DNA of 64,000 nucleotides from Rhodospirillaceae bacterium (GTDB lineage Bacteria; Pseudomonadota; Alphaproteobacteria; Dongiales; Dongiaceae). Position numbers and translations under genes: made by a program. The notes beneath the pieces are model-generated. The model searched no databases and had not been told where the DNA came from. It saw nothing but the letters and a program-made list of their open reading frames with translations. Location of the stretch: the NCBI GenBank assembly GCA_016712715.1, contig JADJQM010000002.1:434001-498000 (forward strand), written 5' to 3'. The stretch's first letter is position 1. Each line of letters starts with the position of its first letter. This document shows, in pieces, positions 44,932 to 54,376 of the stretch.

Positions 44932-46074
44932 CTATTTGACGAAGCATTCGACTAGGACCGAGACGGCAGCGGCATGACGCTTCATGTCCGCTGCCGCATT
45001 GGTCACAGGCCCCTGTGCCACCGTGCGATAGGCAATGCCGTGACTGTCGAGGAAGGCGCGCACGACCCCCGCCCGCACCGCCATGCCTTCCTTGAGCCCG
45101 ACCGGGGCGCTCTTCTTCACAATCCCCGTCACCGGCAATTCCGCGGATACCACGCCAACGACGCGGCCGCTGGAATCCATCAGCGGGCCGCCGCTGTTTC
45201 CCGGATCGATCTGGTTGCTGAGCAGCCAGTAGAGATCCATGTCGTCGCCGGAGACCTTGCGCTCTGACCGGCGGCCGGTGGTCATGACAAAGGTCGGTTC
45301 AGCCGTGCCAACTCCCGGAAAGCCGCCGGTATAGAGGTCCATCTCCACGCTCAACGTGTCATCCGGCACGATGGCTGCGGGGTCGCCCAGCGGTATGCTG
45401 GTCTTGATAACGGCCAGATCCGAATTTGCGTCCGCGGCCAGGATCCGTGCCGGCAGGCCGGGCGCCACGGCCATCTGATCACAGCCCGATACCACATGTT
45501 CGTTGGTGAGAACGACGCCGTCGCCAATGACGATGCCAGAGCCGAACTTGATGAAATCATCATCGCTGCCGAGGCTGGGGTCGATGATGATTGTGTATTC
45601 CGCCGCCGCCCACACCGCGGCAGGATCCTCGGTGCGCAGGCGGCGCAGGGCATCGGCAGCGGCTGCGTTATTCTTGAGCGCCGCACGGCTGTACCAGCCC
45701 AAAGCAATATCATGCTTGCCCTGGGCTTCAGCTATTCGTCCGGTCGCGAATTGCGCCAGGGATTGCGTCTGTGGCTGGCCTTTGGCAGCCGCCTTGCGAT
45801 ACCAGCTCTCCGCCTTGCCGGGGTCCTTGGCCGTGCCGATACCTTGTTCCAGCACCAGGCCGGCCAGGTAAAATGCCGAAACGCTGCCGCCGTTCGCCGC
45901 ATCGAGGCAGGCGCTGGCGACTTTGGCGGCATCGGCGCTGGCGTGCAATGTGCCATCGGGCGAGAGGCTCGCCATGCACTGAGCGGCCGCATCGGCGCGG
46001 GCAGGCAAGATAAAACCGGCAAGCGATGGGATAGCGACAATTAGGGCTGCGGCTGCGGTCGAGCGTAGACTCAC
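44932..46074 (-). CDS. Exported Sel1-repeat / trypsin-like serine protease fusion
   Basis: 380 residues. Signal peptide to ARA (about 27), then two or so Sel1/TPR-type helical repeats at 45-140 (SAFYLAGLVLEQGIGTAKDP, AESWYRKAAAKGQ). The protease domain at 160-360 has His193 in LTNEHVVSG, Asp219 in ANSDLAV and Ser294 in DPGNSGGPL, so the triad is complete. No PDZ domain, unlike DegP. Probably periplasmic; the Sel1 part may bind substrates or partners. Confidence 0.88.
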   Translation of the reverse strand: MSLRSTAAAALIVAIPSLAGFILPARADAAAQCMASLSPDGTLHASADAAKVASACLDAANGGSVSAFYLAGLVLEQGIGTAKDPGKAESWYRKAAAKGQPQTQSLAQFATGRIAEAQGKHDIALGWYSRAALKNNAAAADALRRLRTEDPAAVWAAAEYTIIIDPSLGSDDDFIKFGSGIVIGDGVVLTNEHVVSGCDQMAVAPGLPARILAADANSDLAVIKTSIPLGDPAAIVPDDTLSVEMDLYTGGFPGVGTAEPTFVMTTGRRSERKVSGDDMDLYWLLSNQIDPGNSGGPLMDSSGRVVGVVSAELPVTGIVKKSAPVGLKEGMAVRAGVVRAFLDSHGIAYRTVAQGPVTNAAADMKRHAAAVSVLVECFVK

Positions 46075-46175
46075 CTGGGCGATCCTCGATCTGTGTCACG
46101 AGAACATTTCCCGCTCCCGCCACCTGCAATTCTATGACGTAGGCAATTTTCCGATGCAAAGAAAAAGAGCGGCTG

Positions 46176-46271
46176 GTTGACGGTGGTCGGCGTCTCCAGG
46201 CACTTGTCGCGACCCATGCAGGACTGCTTGAACCCGCCCCAGATCGACGTCATGAGCGGCGCTTCCGCCAA
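46176..46271 (-). pseudogene. Stray copy of an aldehyde dehydrogenase C-terminus
   Basis: Reads MTSIWGGFKQSCMGRDKCLE then TPTTVN, against MTSIWGGFKQSGMGRDKCLE then TLTTV in the intact gene at 46906. About 78 bp match with around ten differences, then similarity stops. The two copies flank an acetyltransferase gene. A remnant of a former paralogue or a partial duplication. Confidence 0.75.
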
Positions 46272-46284
46272 TATCCGGAACGTC

Positions 46285-46779
46285 CTAGACCCGCCACTCC
46301 ATCAGAACCGATCCATCTTGCGGCTCGAGGACGGCGCCGAGTTTGTCATAGAAGCGGATGGCATCATGGTTCCGGCGCCACACTGTCCAGAACAGTCTGG
46401 AAGCACCCAGATCCTGAGCTATCCGGTGCGCTCCCAGCATCAACGCCCGCCCGGCACCGCGCCGTCGATGCGGCGCGCTCACAAAGAAGTCGGCCACGTG
46501 CAGCGTCGGGGTCGCGTCATCCATGAAGACGCCGATGAAATAGGTGAGATAGCCAATTGCTTCCCCCTCCAGCTCGGCGATCAGAACCGTACAAATGGAT
46601 TTCGGGCCAAAGGCGAAGGAAGCCAGACGGGCCATGGCGGCGGCGGCGATTTCGGCGGCGTCATCTGCGGGCGCAGCACCGTGAAGCATATCAAGATAAT
46701 CGTTGAAGGCGCGCGTCATGGCCGTGAGCGCCGGGAGATCGGCTTCCGTCGCCAGGCGAATGCAAAGACCCTCGCGCAT
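46285..46779 (-). CDS. GNAT acetyltransferase
   Basis: 164 residues from ATG 46779 with GAGGAG upstream. GNAT core: IRLATEADLPALTAMTRAF, ICTVLIAELEGEAIGYLTYF, VADFFVSAPHRRRGAGRALM (acetyl-CoA loop), LFWTVWRRNHDAIRFYDKLGA. Similar to diamine/aminoglycoside-type acetyltransferases of unknown substrate. Sits between the aldehyde dehydrogenase gene and a stray copy of that gene's tail. Confidence 0.88.
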   Translation of the reverse strand: MREGLCIRLATEADLPALTAMTRAFNDYLDMLHGAAPADDAAEIAAAAMARLASFAFGPKSICTVLIAELEGEAIGYLTYFIGVFMDDATPTLHVADFFVSAPHRRRGAGRALMLGAHRIAQDLGASRLFWTVWRRNHDAIRFYDKLGAVLEPQDGSVLMEWRV

Positions 46780-46905
46780 AGCCGCTCCTCGCAACTGTCG
46801 GGCCGGCATCGCCGGCTATTCCATGGCCCTTGCCCCGAAACCGGGCGATGAATGGGCGGCAGGTTGACCTGCCGCCCCACCATCTCAGATTGCTTCTGCG
46901 GCGGG

Positions 46906-48423
46906 TCAGCCGCCGATATGCATCCAGACCGATTTTGTCTGGGTGACGGTGGTGAGCGTCTCCAGGCATTTGTCGCGGCCCATGCCCGATTGCTTGAACC
47001 CGCCCCAGATCGAGGTCATGTCGCCATGGTCGAAGCAATTGACCCAGACGATGCCGGCCTCGATGTCGCGCGCCGCCTTGTGGGCGACCGACACGTCCGA
47101 GGTCCAGATCGAGGCAGCAAGGCCATAGATCGAATCATTGGCCATCTCGATCGCCTGGTCGAGCTTCTTGAACGGCAGGATGGTACCGACCGGGCCGAAC
47201 ACTTCTTCCCGCGCGATGCGCATCTTGTTGTTGACGCCCGTGAACAGGGTCGGTGCCACATAGCAGCCCTTTTCCATGCCCTTGGGCACGGCACCGCCGA
47301 GGCTGAGCTTCGCCCCTTCCTTCTTGGCGATGTCGATATAGCCCAGCACGCGCTTCTGCTGTTCCTTGGTCACCAGCGGACCCATCGTGGTCGCGGGGTC
47401 GAGTGGATCGCCCGGGCTGAAGCTGGCCTTCGCATTCTCCAGGAACTTTGCCACGAATTCGTCATGGATCTTGGCATCGACCAGGATGCGCGAACCGGCA
47501 TTGCAGACTTCGCCCTGGTTGCCATAGATGCCGTTGACCGCATATTGCGCCGCCACGTCGAGGTCGGGTGCGTCCCTGGTCACGATCTGCGGTGTCTTGC
47601 CGCCGCATTCCGTGGTGACGCGCTTCATGTTGGACTGGCCGGCATAGATCATCATCAGCTTGCCGACGTCGGTGGAGCCGGTGAAGCCGATCTTGTCGAC
47701 ATCCATGTGAAGCGCCAGCGCCTTGCCGGCTTCTTCGCCGAGACCCTGCACGATGTTGAGCACCCCGGCCGGACCGCCGGCTTCCATGAACAGCTTGGCA
47801 AGCAAATTGCCGGACAGCGGCGATTGCTCAGCAGGCTTCAGGATCACCGAATTGCCAGCGGCCAGCGCCGGGGCGATCTTCCAGGACGCCATCATGAGGG
47901 GATAGTTCCACGGCACGATGCAGCCCACCACACCCAAGGGCTGGCGCAGGATGTAATGAAATTCCGTCGGTGCCGTCGCGGTGACGGTGCCCTCGATCTT
48001 GTCGATCGTTTCGCCGAAATACTGGAAGGTCATGGCGGCGCCGGGAATGTCGATGTTCAGCATTTCGCTGATCGGCTTGCCCATGTCGGTTGAATCGAGG
48101 AGGGCGAACTGGAGCGCGTTCTCTTCGATCAGCTTGCCGAACTTGTAGATCACCGTCATGCGGTCGCGCGGCGCCATCCTTGACCAGACACCGGATTTGA
48201 ACGCCTTCCGCGCGGCCTTCACCGCCAAGTCGACATCGGACGCATCGGAGCGCGCGACCGAGGCGATGATCTCACCGGTCGCCGGGTTGATGGTCTCGAA
48301 CTTGCGGCCCTTCTTCGCGTCGACGAATTTGCCGTCGATGAAGTTGCGCGTTTCGAATTTCAGCTTGTCGGCGTATTTGCGGAACGCCTTCTTGTCGAGT
48401 TTCTTCGCTTGATCGAGGTTCAT
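46906..48423 (-). CDS. Aldehyde dehydrogenase (PuuC / aminoaldehyde type)
   Basis: 505 residues. VPWNYPLMMASWKIAPALAAGN, IGFTGSTDVGK (NAD binding), catalytic Glu in VTTECGGKTP and catalytic Cys in NQGEVCNAGSRI, EEVFGPVGTI and the C-terminal WGGFKQSGMGRDKCLE. Wording is closest to gamma-glutamyl-gamma-aminobutyraldehyde or betaine-aldehyde-type enzymes. It could in principle pair with the betA-like enzyme at 28 kb, but they are not neighbours. Monocistronic. Confidence 0.92.
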   Translation of the reverse strand: MNLDQAKKLDKKAFRKYADKLKFETRNFIDGKFVDAKKGRKFETINPATGEIIASVARSDASDVDLAVKAARKAFKSGVWSRMAPRDRMTVIYKFGKLIEENALQFALLDSTDMGKPISEMLNIDIPGAAMTFQYFGETIDKIEGTVTATAPTEFHYILRQPLGVVGCIVPWNYPLMMASWKIAPALAAGNSVILKPAEQSPLSGNLLAKLFMEAGGPAGVLNIVQGLGEEAGKALALHMDVDKIGFTGSTDVGKLMMIYAGQSNMKRVTTECGGKTPQIVTRDAPDLDVAAQYAVNGIYGNQGEVCNAGSRILVDAKIHDEFVAKFLENAKASFSPGDPLDPATTMGPLVTKEQQKRVLGYIDIAKKEGAKLSLGGAVPKGMEKGCYVAPTLFTGVNNKMRIAREEVFGPVGTILPFKKLDQAIEMANDSIYGLAASIWTSDVSVAHKAARDIEAGIVWVNCFDHGDMTSIWGGFKQSGMGRDKCLETLTTVTQTKSVWMHIGG

Positions 48424-48603
48424 GGCCTCATCTCCTCCATTGCGGCGCAGGCACCTGCCCGGCCTTGAATTGGCTACCGGCTTTGAGCGGCTCTTTGCGG
48501 CCAGCCTTGGCTTCGCTGGTTTATAGCATTGGCGATGTTTGGGCGGCTAGAGGTGGGCCCCATGCGCGAGGCGGCGACACTTCGCCGCGTGTGCCAAGGA
48601 CAC

Positions 48604-49638
48604 CTATTCCTTTGGGGATAGCGCCTCGGCCTCGATCTTCGCCAGTCTTTCCAGCGCACGGATGCGTTCGCGGTGGGCGGTATAGATGCCGGTCGCGATG
48701 ATGACAGCGCCACCAATCCAGGTGGTGACCGCCGGCAGCATGTCGAACCAGACATAACCCACGGCCGTGGCCCATAGCAGTTGCAGATAGATGAAGGGGG
48801 CGATGACCGAGGCCGAGGCATAGGAGAAGGCGCGGATCACCAACGTGTGGGCAAGGCCGCCGGAGAGGCCCAAAGCCGCCAGCAGGAGCCATTGGTTGAA
48901 GCTTGGCGCCTGCCACAGGAAGGGCATGAAGCAGCTCAAGACCAGGCAGCCGACCAGTGCCGCGTAGAAGAGCGAGGTGGCGTTGCCGTCATGGCGTGCC
49001 ACGACCCGGGTCAGCACATTGTAGCTGGTCCCGGTCGAGGCCGAGAGCAGCGGCAGGAGGATGGCGAGATGCACCATGCCGAAGCCGGGGCGGATGACGA
49101 TGAGGACACCGATGAAACCGACCGCGACCGCCGCCCAGCGCCGGATGCCGACGCGTTCGCGCAGGAAGAAGTAGGAGAGGATCGTGATGACCAGCGGCTC
49201 GACAAAGGCCACGGCGGTGGCCGAGGCCAGATCGACATAGCTCACCGCCAGGAAGAACAGCAAGGTCGTCGCCAGCATGAGGAGCGAGCGCAGGAATTGG
49301 AGGCCGGGCTTGCGCGCCCGCAGCATGTCGCGCCAGGGCTGGGTCCAGCGCGATGGCGTTGAGACCTGCGGTGCCGCAACGGCCGGTTCAAAACGTGCCG
49401 CGACACCGGCATAGAGGATGGCAAAGACCAGGTGAAAGACATAGCGGCCCCAGGCCACTTCCATCACCGGCATGCCCTCGGCACTGAGATGCTTGACGAT
49501 CGCATTGAAGAAGGAAAAGACGAAGCCCGCCGCCACCAGGCACAAGATACCGAACAGCGGCCGGTCACCGGCGATCTGGCGCTCGCGTGCACTTAGTGTC
49601 GGCACGGGATTTAGGTCGGCTGCTTCTGGGTCAGCCAA
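48604..49638 (-). CDS. EamA/DMT-family membrane transporter
   Basis: 344 residues with ten hydrophobic segments in two EamA halves: GILCLVAAGFVFSFFNAIVKH with EVAWGRYVFH in the first, and a second half starting near LLPLLSASTGTSYNVLTRVVARHDG. PLVITILSYFFLRERVG is the conserved end of the first half. RhaT/drug-metabolite family, likely exporter of small metabolites; substrate unknown. Confidence 0.9.
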   Translation of the reverse strand: MADPEAADLNPVPTLSARERQIAGDRPLFGILCLVAAGFVFSFFNAIVKHLSAEGMPVMEVAWGRYVFHLVFAILYAGVAARFEPAVAAPQVSTPSRWTQPWRDMLRARKPGLQFLRSLLMLATTLLFFLAVSYVDLASATAVAFVEPLVITILSYFFLRERVGIRRWAAVAVGFIGVLIVIRPGFGMVHLAILLPLLSASTGTSYNVLTRVVARHDGNATSLFYAALVGCLVLSCFMPFLWQAPSFNQWLLLAALGLSGGLAHTLVIRAFSYASASVIAPFIYLQLLWATAVGYVWFDMLPAVTTWIGGAVIIATGIYTAHRERIRALERLAKIEAEALSPKE

Positions 49639-49699
49639 GTGTGCTGCCCACGAACATGCAATCGTCCACTATAGAATTCCCTTCTGCGCTACAGGCAAT

Positions 49700-49969
49700 T
49701 TATACTTTTGCTCCATGCCGGCGTCTGATTTCCGTCCTCATCGCAAATACTGTGCCGGTTTGCTTTGAAGAATCGTCCGTATTCAAATGCGGTATAACAA
49801 AACGAAACACTTCTGAGTCGACAAGTCCGAGCGACTGATCTGCAATTTCCAATGCGGCCCATCGAGCGTACAGCTCTGGCTGCTCTTCCTGACACCACTG
49901 CAACAGCAGTTCCGCCTGTTCTCTCGTCGCTCGGGGGCTATCGCTCAGGTCAACAATTTTCTCCGTCAT
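49700..49969 (-). CDS. Small hypothetical protein
   Basis: 89 residues with AAGGAC upstream of the ATG. Starts MTEKIVDLSDSPRATREQ and continues as an acidic helical segment (AELLLQWCQEEQPELYARW), with no signal peptide or known domain. Lower GC and less biased codon use than its neighbours suggest recent acquisition. Flanked by 61- and 106-bp spacers. Confidence 0.5.
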   Translation of the reverse strand: MTEKIVDLSDSPRATREQAELLLQWCQEEQPELYARWAALEIADQSLGLVDSEVFRFVIPHLNTDDSSKQTGTVFAMRTEIRRRHGAKV

Positions 49970-50075
49970 GGCACTCGTCCTTCATGATCACCGGAAGCGA
50001 TTCTGCCGCTGTCTCTCCCCACCTCAGTACCTATCTTCACAAGGCGCGAGTAAACGAACTCGATCCACGTTTGGA

Positions 50076-52556
50076 TCAGCCAAGGTTGAGGCGCTCCTTG
50101 GCGACCTGTTCGATGCGTGCCTTGAGGCCCGCATCCTGGCCGAGCAGGGCATGGAAATCGCGTGCCTTCAACTCCAGCAGCTTGCAGAAACCGAGCGCCA
50201 CCACGTCGGCGTTGCGCGGATGGCCGGTGAGCAGCGCCAACTCGCCGAAGAAATCGCCGCTGCCCAGTTCGACGCTGGGCTCGACCACCACGCGGACGGC
50301 GCCCGACGCCACGAAATACATGGCGTCGCCCTTGTCGCCGCGGCGCACCACCTTTGATTCCGGCAGCACCAATTGCGGCGTCAGCAATTGGGCGATGGAT
50401 TGCTGCCGCTTGATGTCGAGATCGCGGAAGATCGGGACCCGGCTCACCAAGTCGATGGCGGAAAGCTCGGGGTCAAGCTTGCAGCGCTTGTCGAGCCCGG
50501 TCCAATGGCGCTCCAGCTCGGTCGTCAATTCCCGCTCGACCTCGCCGCTCACCACGAGATTGGCGGCAAGCGACTGATAAGCAGCACTTTCCCGCTGGCG
50601 CGCGATGCGCCCCAGATATTGCCGCTGCAGGGCCGCGGCATAGGCCGGGTATTGCAGCTTCAGGGCCAGGAGCGATTCCTCGACCGCCTCGATGCGGCGC
50701 GAGGTGAGCTTGATGATCTCGGCCGAGGGCTCCTCGCCGATCAAAGGCTGCAGCCGGTCGCGGCTGAAGGGCACGAGGCCCGCCAGGACCTGGCGCTGGG
50801 CCATGAGGAATTGGAACCGATCGGCCAGCGCGTCGGTCAAGGGCCGTTCATAGCGCGTGGTCCGCTGCAGCCAGAGGGCGAAGCGGAAGGATTGGGAAAA
50901 ATCCAGCCCGCGCTCGGCCGCTGCCACATAGCCGCGGCGCCCGGACCCGCGCACCGCTTCGCGCACATGCTGGGCTTCGCGCAGCAGCAGTTCGGCAATG
51001 CGCCGGTCGACGATGCGGCCATTGAGGAGGGCAAAGCAGCGCTCCACTTCATGGGCGGCAGCGACGGTGAGGCCGACCTTGACCATCTCGTCGGCCATCA
51101 GTTCGACACCGCGATGGGAGCGGGCACGTGCGACGGCAAGGCGCGCTTCGAGGCTTGAGAGGGCCGCATCGGCCACCTCGCGGTCGATCCCCTCGGCCCG
51201 CGCGATTTCGGACAGATCGGTCGCAACATCGCCCAGCGTCATCAGCTTGGCGCGGTCGCGCACGCCGCGCGCCACCGGATTGAGACGGTTGAGGCGGAAG
51301 AAACCGACCAGCGGCCGCAGGGTGATGCCGTTGATGAACAGGGTCAGCAGCACGAAGCCGGTGACCGAAGTGGCGATGAAATCGCGCATCGGCGCCGGGA
51401 CCGCGGTGTTTTCGATGACGGCCAGCGCCAGGGCCAGGGACACGGCACCCCGCAGGCCGCCCCAGACGATCACGGTCTTGATGCGGTTGTTGATCCGCTG
51501 CATGAGACCGGCGCGGGTGAGGAGCGGCAGCAGCAGATAGACGGTGACGCCGCGTGCGGCGAGTGTTGCGAGATAGACCAGCAGGATGAAGCCGAATTCA
51601 AGGAGGCTGGTGCCTTCCATGATGCGCGGCACGAACATGGCCGCGAGCAGGAAGATCAGCGAATTGGCCCAGAAGCCGAGCTGGCCCCAGACACCTTCCA
51701 TCTGCTCGAAGGTGTGCGGCAGCATGCGGATCTTGCCGGTCGACCCCAGCACCAGCCCCGCCACCACGCAGGAGACGACACCGGAAACATGGAAATAATG
51801 TTCCGGCACGACGAAGCTCAGGTAAGCCAAGGCGATGGTGAGGGTGATCTCCGCCTTCGGCCAGCCGCCGAGGAAGGGGAACAGGGCGCAGGCCGCGCGC
51901 GCCATGATGAAACCGGCGAGCGCACCGCCGATGAAGCTCACCAGGAAGCGGAACACCGTGTCGCCGATGCTGCCGCCGCCACCGCTCAGCAGCATTTCCA
52001 GGAGCAGGGCAAAGAGGGCGATGGCGGCTGCGTCATTGAACAGGCTTTCGCCTTCGACCAAGGTGGTGAGGCGCTTCGGCACGCCCACCTCGCGGAAGAT
52101 GCCGACGACCGCGGCCGGGTCCGTGGTGGCGACGATCGAGCCCAGCAGCAGGCAGGCGATGAGGCCGAAGGGCGAAGCCGCGGCCAGGGCAAAGCCGACG
52201 GTCAGCGCGCAGATGACGACTGCGACCACCGCCATGGTGAGGACCGGTGCCAGATCATCGAGCAGGCGCCGGACGTCGATGGCAAGTGCCACCTCGAACA
52301 GCAAGGTGGGCAGGAAAATGAGGATGAAGGCCTCGGACGAGATCTCGACACTGGCCAGGGCGTCGATGATGTCATGGAGCATCGGCGATGGCACAGCGAG
52401 GTCGGGGCGCAGGGACACCACCGCCCCCAGGATGAAGCCGATGGCCGCCAGCAGTACCGAGTAAGGCAGGCGCAGTTTCGCCGCCAGGGGCGGCAACAGG
52501 CTCATCAAAGCGAGCAGGCTGACAAGGCCGAATACCACGAGGCCGGTTGTAGTCAT
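50076..52556 (-). CDS. CPA1 Na+/H+ antiporter with C-terminal cyclic-nucleotide-binding domain
   Basis: 826 residues. About 12 membrane segments in residues 1-420 with the NhaP/NHE signature: TDPAAVVGIFREVGVPKRL, EGESLFNDAAAIALF, and RGAVSLALALAVIENT. A long helical cytoplasmic part follows (430-690), then a cNMP-binding domain (about 700-810): FRDLDIKRQQSIAQL, VVRRGDKGDAMYFVASGAV and GSGDFFGELALLTGHPR. Exchanges cations for protons across the inner membrane; the tail suggests gating by cAMP/cGMP or a related ligand, as in some alphaproteobacterial and eukaryotic sperm-type NHEs. Confidence 0.92.
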   Translation of the reverse strand: MTTTGLVVFGLVSLLALMSLLPPLAAKLRLPYSVLLAAIGFILGAVVSLRPDLAVPSPMLHDIIDALASVEISSEAFILIFLPTLLFEVALAIDVRRLLDDLAPVLTMAVVAVVICALTVGFALAAASPFGLIACLLLGSIVATTDPAAVVGIFREVGVPKRLTTLVEGESLFNDAAAIALFALLLEMLLSGGGGSIGDTVFRFLVSFIGGALAGFIMARAACALFPFLGGWPKAEITLTIALAYLSFVVPEHYFHVSGVVSCVVAGLVLGSTGKIRMLPHTFEQMEGVWGQLGFWANSLIFLLAAMFVPRIMEGTSLLEFGFILLVYLATLAARGVTVYLLLPLLTRAGLMQRINNRIKTVIVWGGLRGAVSLALALAVIENTAVPAPMRDFIATSVTGFVLLTLFINGITLRPLVGFFRLNRLNPVARGVRDRAKLMTLGDVATDLSEIARAEGIDREVADAALSSLEARLAVARARSHRGVELMADEMVKVGLTVAAAHEVERCFALLNGRIVDRRIAELLLREAQHVREAVRGSGRRGYVAAAERGLDFSQSFRFALWLQRTTRYERPLTDALADRFQFLMAQRQVLAGLVPFSRDRLQPLIGEEPSAEIIKLTSRRIEAVEESLLALKLQYPAYAAALQRQYLGRIARQRESAAYQSLAANLVVSGEVERELTTELERHWTGLDKRCKLDPELSAIDLVSRVPIFRDLDIKRQQSIAQLLTPQLVLPESKVVRRGDKGDAMYFVASGAVRVVVEPSVELGSGDFFGELALLTGHPRNADVVALGFCKLLELKARDFHALLGQDAGLKARIEQVAKERLNLG

Positions 52557-52671
52557 GAAATCGGGGCTGCCTTCAGGCGGGAAACCAATCTGTCCCGGTC
52601 TTATAGCCCATGATCATGGCCCTGGTCCAAAGCCCTTCCCGAGGTTTTGTGATGAGAGCCCACAGAAAGCA

Positions 52672-52800
52672 CCCCTCACCCCAACCCCTCTCCGCCGTCG
52701 GCGAATGTCGGCATTCGCCGACGGGGGGGGCGAGGGAGTATCGAGCGAGGTCGATCTAAAGCCCCTCGCCCCCCCGGGGAGAGGGGTTGGGGTGAGGGGC
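52672..52800. repeat. GC-rich palindromic interspersed element, copy 2
   Basis: Bounded by CCCCTCACCCCAACCCCTCT (52672) and its mirror AGAGGGGTTGGGGTGAGGGG (to 52799). Inside is a separate perfect 12-bp hairpin CGTCGGCGAATG-TCGG-CATTCGCCGACG (52696-52723) and a run of eight G. Lies in the divergent spacer between the antiporter and coaE genes, so it is part of their upstream region. Confidence 0.88.
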
Positions 52801-52847
52801 GCCTGTTAGGCCTCGCGCTTGACAAGAATCAGCGCCGGCCCCAATCG

Positions 52848-53441
52848 ATGGACATGCGCATCCTGGGTCTCACCGGTTCCATCGGCATGGGGAAATCGAC
52901 CGCGGCCCGGATGCTGCGCGCCCTCGGCCTGCCCGTCCATGACGCCGATGCCGCCGTCCACCACTTGCTGGCCAAGGGCGGCCGGGCGGTGGCCGCCGTT
53001 GCGGCGGCCTTTCCCGGCGTGGTCAACCAAGGTGCCGTTGATCGCCAGGCCTTGGGCGCCAAGGTCTTCGGCCAGCCTGCGGAAATGAAGCGGCTGGAAG
53101 CCATCCTGCATCCTTTGGTGCGGGACGCGGAGCGCCGCTTCCTGCAACGCTGCCGCCAGCAGCGGCACGACGTCGTGGTGCTCGACATCCCCTTGCTGTT
53201 CGAGACCGGCGGCGAAAAACGCTGCGACGGCGTGGTGGTGGTGACGGCGCCACAATTCCTCCAAAGTCAGCGGGTATTGAAACGTCCGGGCATGACGCCG
53301 GCGCGGCTTCGCCAGATCCTCGGCGCCCAGATGCCGGACCGGGAAAAACGGCGCCGGGCGGATTGGGTGGTCGAGACCGGCCTTGGCCGTCGACCGACCC
53401 TCGCTGCGCTGGCGCGGGTCGTGCAGTCGCTGAAAAATTGA
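52848..53441 (+). CDS. coaE: Dephospho-CoA kinase
   Basis: 197 residues. P-loop GLTGSIGMGKST at 7-18, DADAAVHHLL (substrate Asp), LHPLVRDAERRF and DIPLLFETGG are the CoaE landmarks; later the LID-type RADWVVETG. Phosphorylates dephospho-CoA in the last step of coenzyme A synthesis. Close to dnaQ as in most alphaproteobacteria, but with murI between. Confidence 0.95.
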   Translation: MDMRILGLTGSIGMGKSTAARMLRALGLPVHDADAAVHHLLAKGGRAVAAVAAAFPGVVNQGAVDRQALGAKVFGQPAEMKRLEAILHPLVRDAERRFLQRCRQQRHDVVVLDIPLLFETGGEKRCDGVVVVTAPQFLQSQRVLKRPGMTPARLRQILGAQMPDREKRRRADWVVETGLGRRPTLAALARVVQSLKN

Positions 53442-53500
53442 TCGATCTGCTCGATCAAACTCAATGGAGTGATCAGTAAATTCGATGATAGAGATGTTTG

Positions 53501-54376
53501 ATGATAGGTGTGTTTGATTCGGGCCATGGCGGCCTGACCATCCTTCAAGCCTTGCAGCAGCGCCTGCCGCGCCAGGGCTTCATCTATCTGGGCGATCACG
53601 CCAACGCCCCCTATGGCCAGCGCTCACCGGACGAGATCTACGCCCTGACGCAGGCGAATGTGGCGACCCTGTTCGGCCTGGGCTGCACGCTCGTCATCCT
53701 CGCCTGCAACACGGCCGCCGCCGTTGCCTTGCGCCGCCTGCAGCAGGAATGGCTGCCACATCACTTCCCGCATCACCGCTGCCTTGGCGTCCTCGTGCCG
53801 ATGATCGAGGAGATCGCGCATAATCCCTGGCATGCAATGGCCAGCCAGAGCGATTGGGACCGGCAGCCGGAGACGTTGGGCGTCTTTGCCACCCGCGCCA
53901 CGGTGGCGAGCGGCGCCTATGTTCATGAAGTGGCAAAACGCGCGCCGCGCCTCCGGGTCTTCCAGCAGGCCTGTCCCGATCTCGCGGGCCTCATTGAGGC
54001 TGGCGCCGAGGAAGACGTGCTGGCGCCGATGATCGCCCGCTATGTGGCCGAGTTGCAGGCGCAGTTGGGGGGCGCTGTGCTCGACAGCGTGGTGCTTGGC
54101 TGCACGCATTATCCGCTGGTCGAACATCTGTTCCGCGCTGCCTTGCCCGAGAGCACGCGTCTCGTCTCGCAGCCCCAGCGCACCGCCGACTCGCTCACCG
54201 CCTATCTCTTCCGCCATCCGGAGATGAAGCGATTTGGTGCATTACCGGCGGAAATCCGCGCCTATACAACGGGAAATGCGGATCAGGTGACGATGCTTGC
54301 CAGCCGCTATTTCCCACGGCATCTTCGCTTCCAGCCGCTGCCCACACCTGCCGACCGGATGCACCATCATGCGTGA
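53501..54376 (+). CDS. murI: Glutamate racemase
   Basis: 291 residues from ATG 53501. FDSGHGGLT (Asp6/Ser7), YLGDHANAPYGQRS, first catalytic Cys69 in LACNTAAAVALR, second in VLGCTHYPLVEH. The residue after FDSG is His instead of the usual Val/Ile, a mild oddity. About 25-30 residues longer than typical, mostly in an insert around 110-125 (HNPWHAMASQSDWDRQPE). Provides D-glutamate for peptidoglycan. Overlaps dnaQ by 8 bases. Confidence 0.93.
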   Translation: MIGVFDSGHGGLTILQALQQRLPRQGFIYLGDHANAPYGQRSPDEIYALTQANVATLFGLGCTLVILACNTAAAVALRRLQQEWLPHHFPHHRCLGVLVPMIEEIAHNPWHAMASQSDWDRQPETLGVFATRATVASGAYVHEVAKRAPRLRVFQQACPDLAGLIEAGAEEDVLAPMIARYVAELQAQLGGAVLDSVVLGCTHYPLVEHLFRAALPESTRLVSQPQRTADSLTAYLFRHPEMKRFGALPAEIRAYTTGNADQVTMLASRYFPRHLRFQPLPTPADRMHHHA

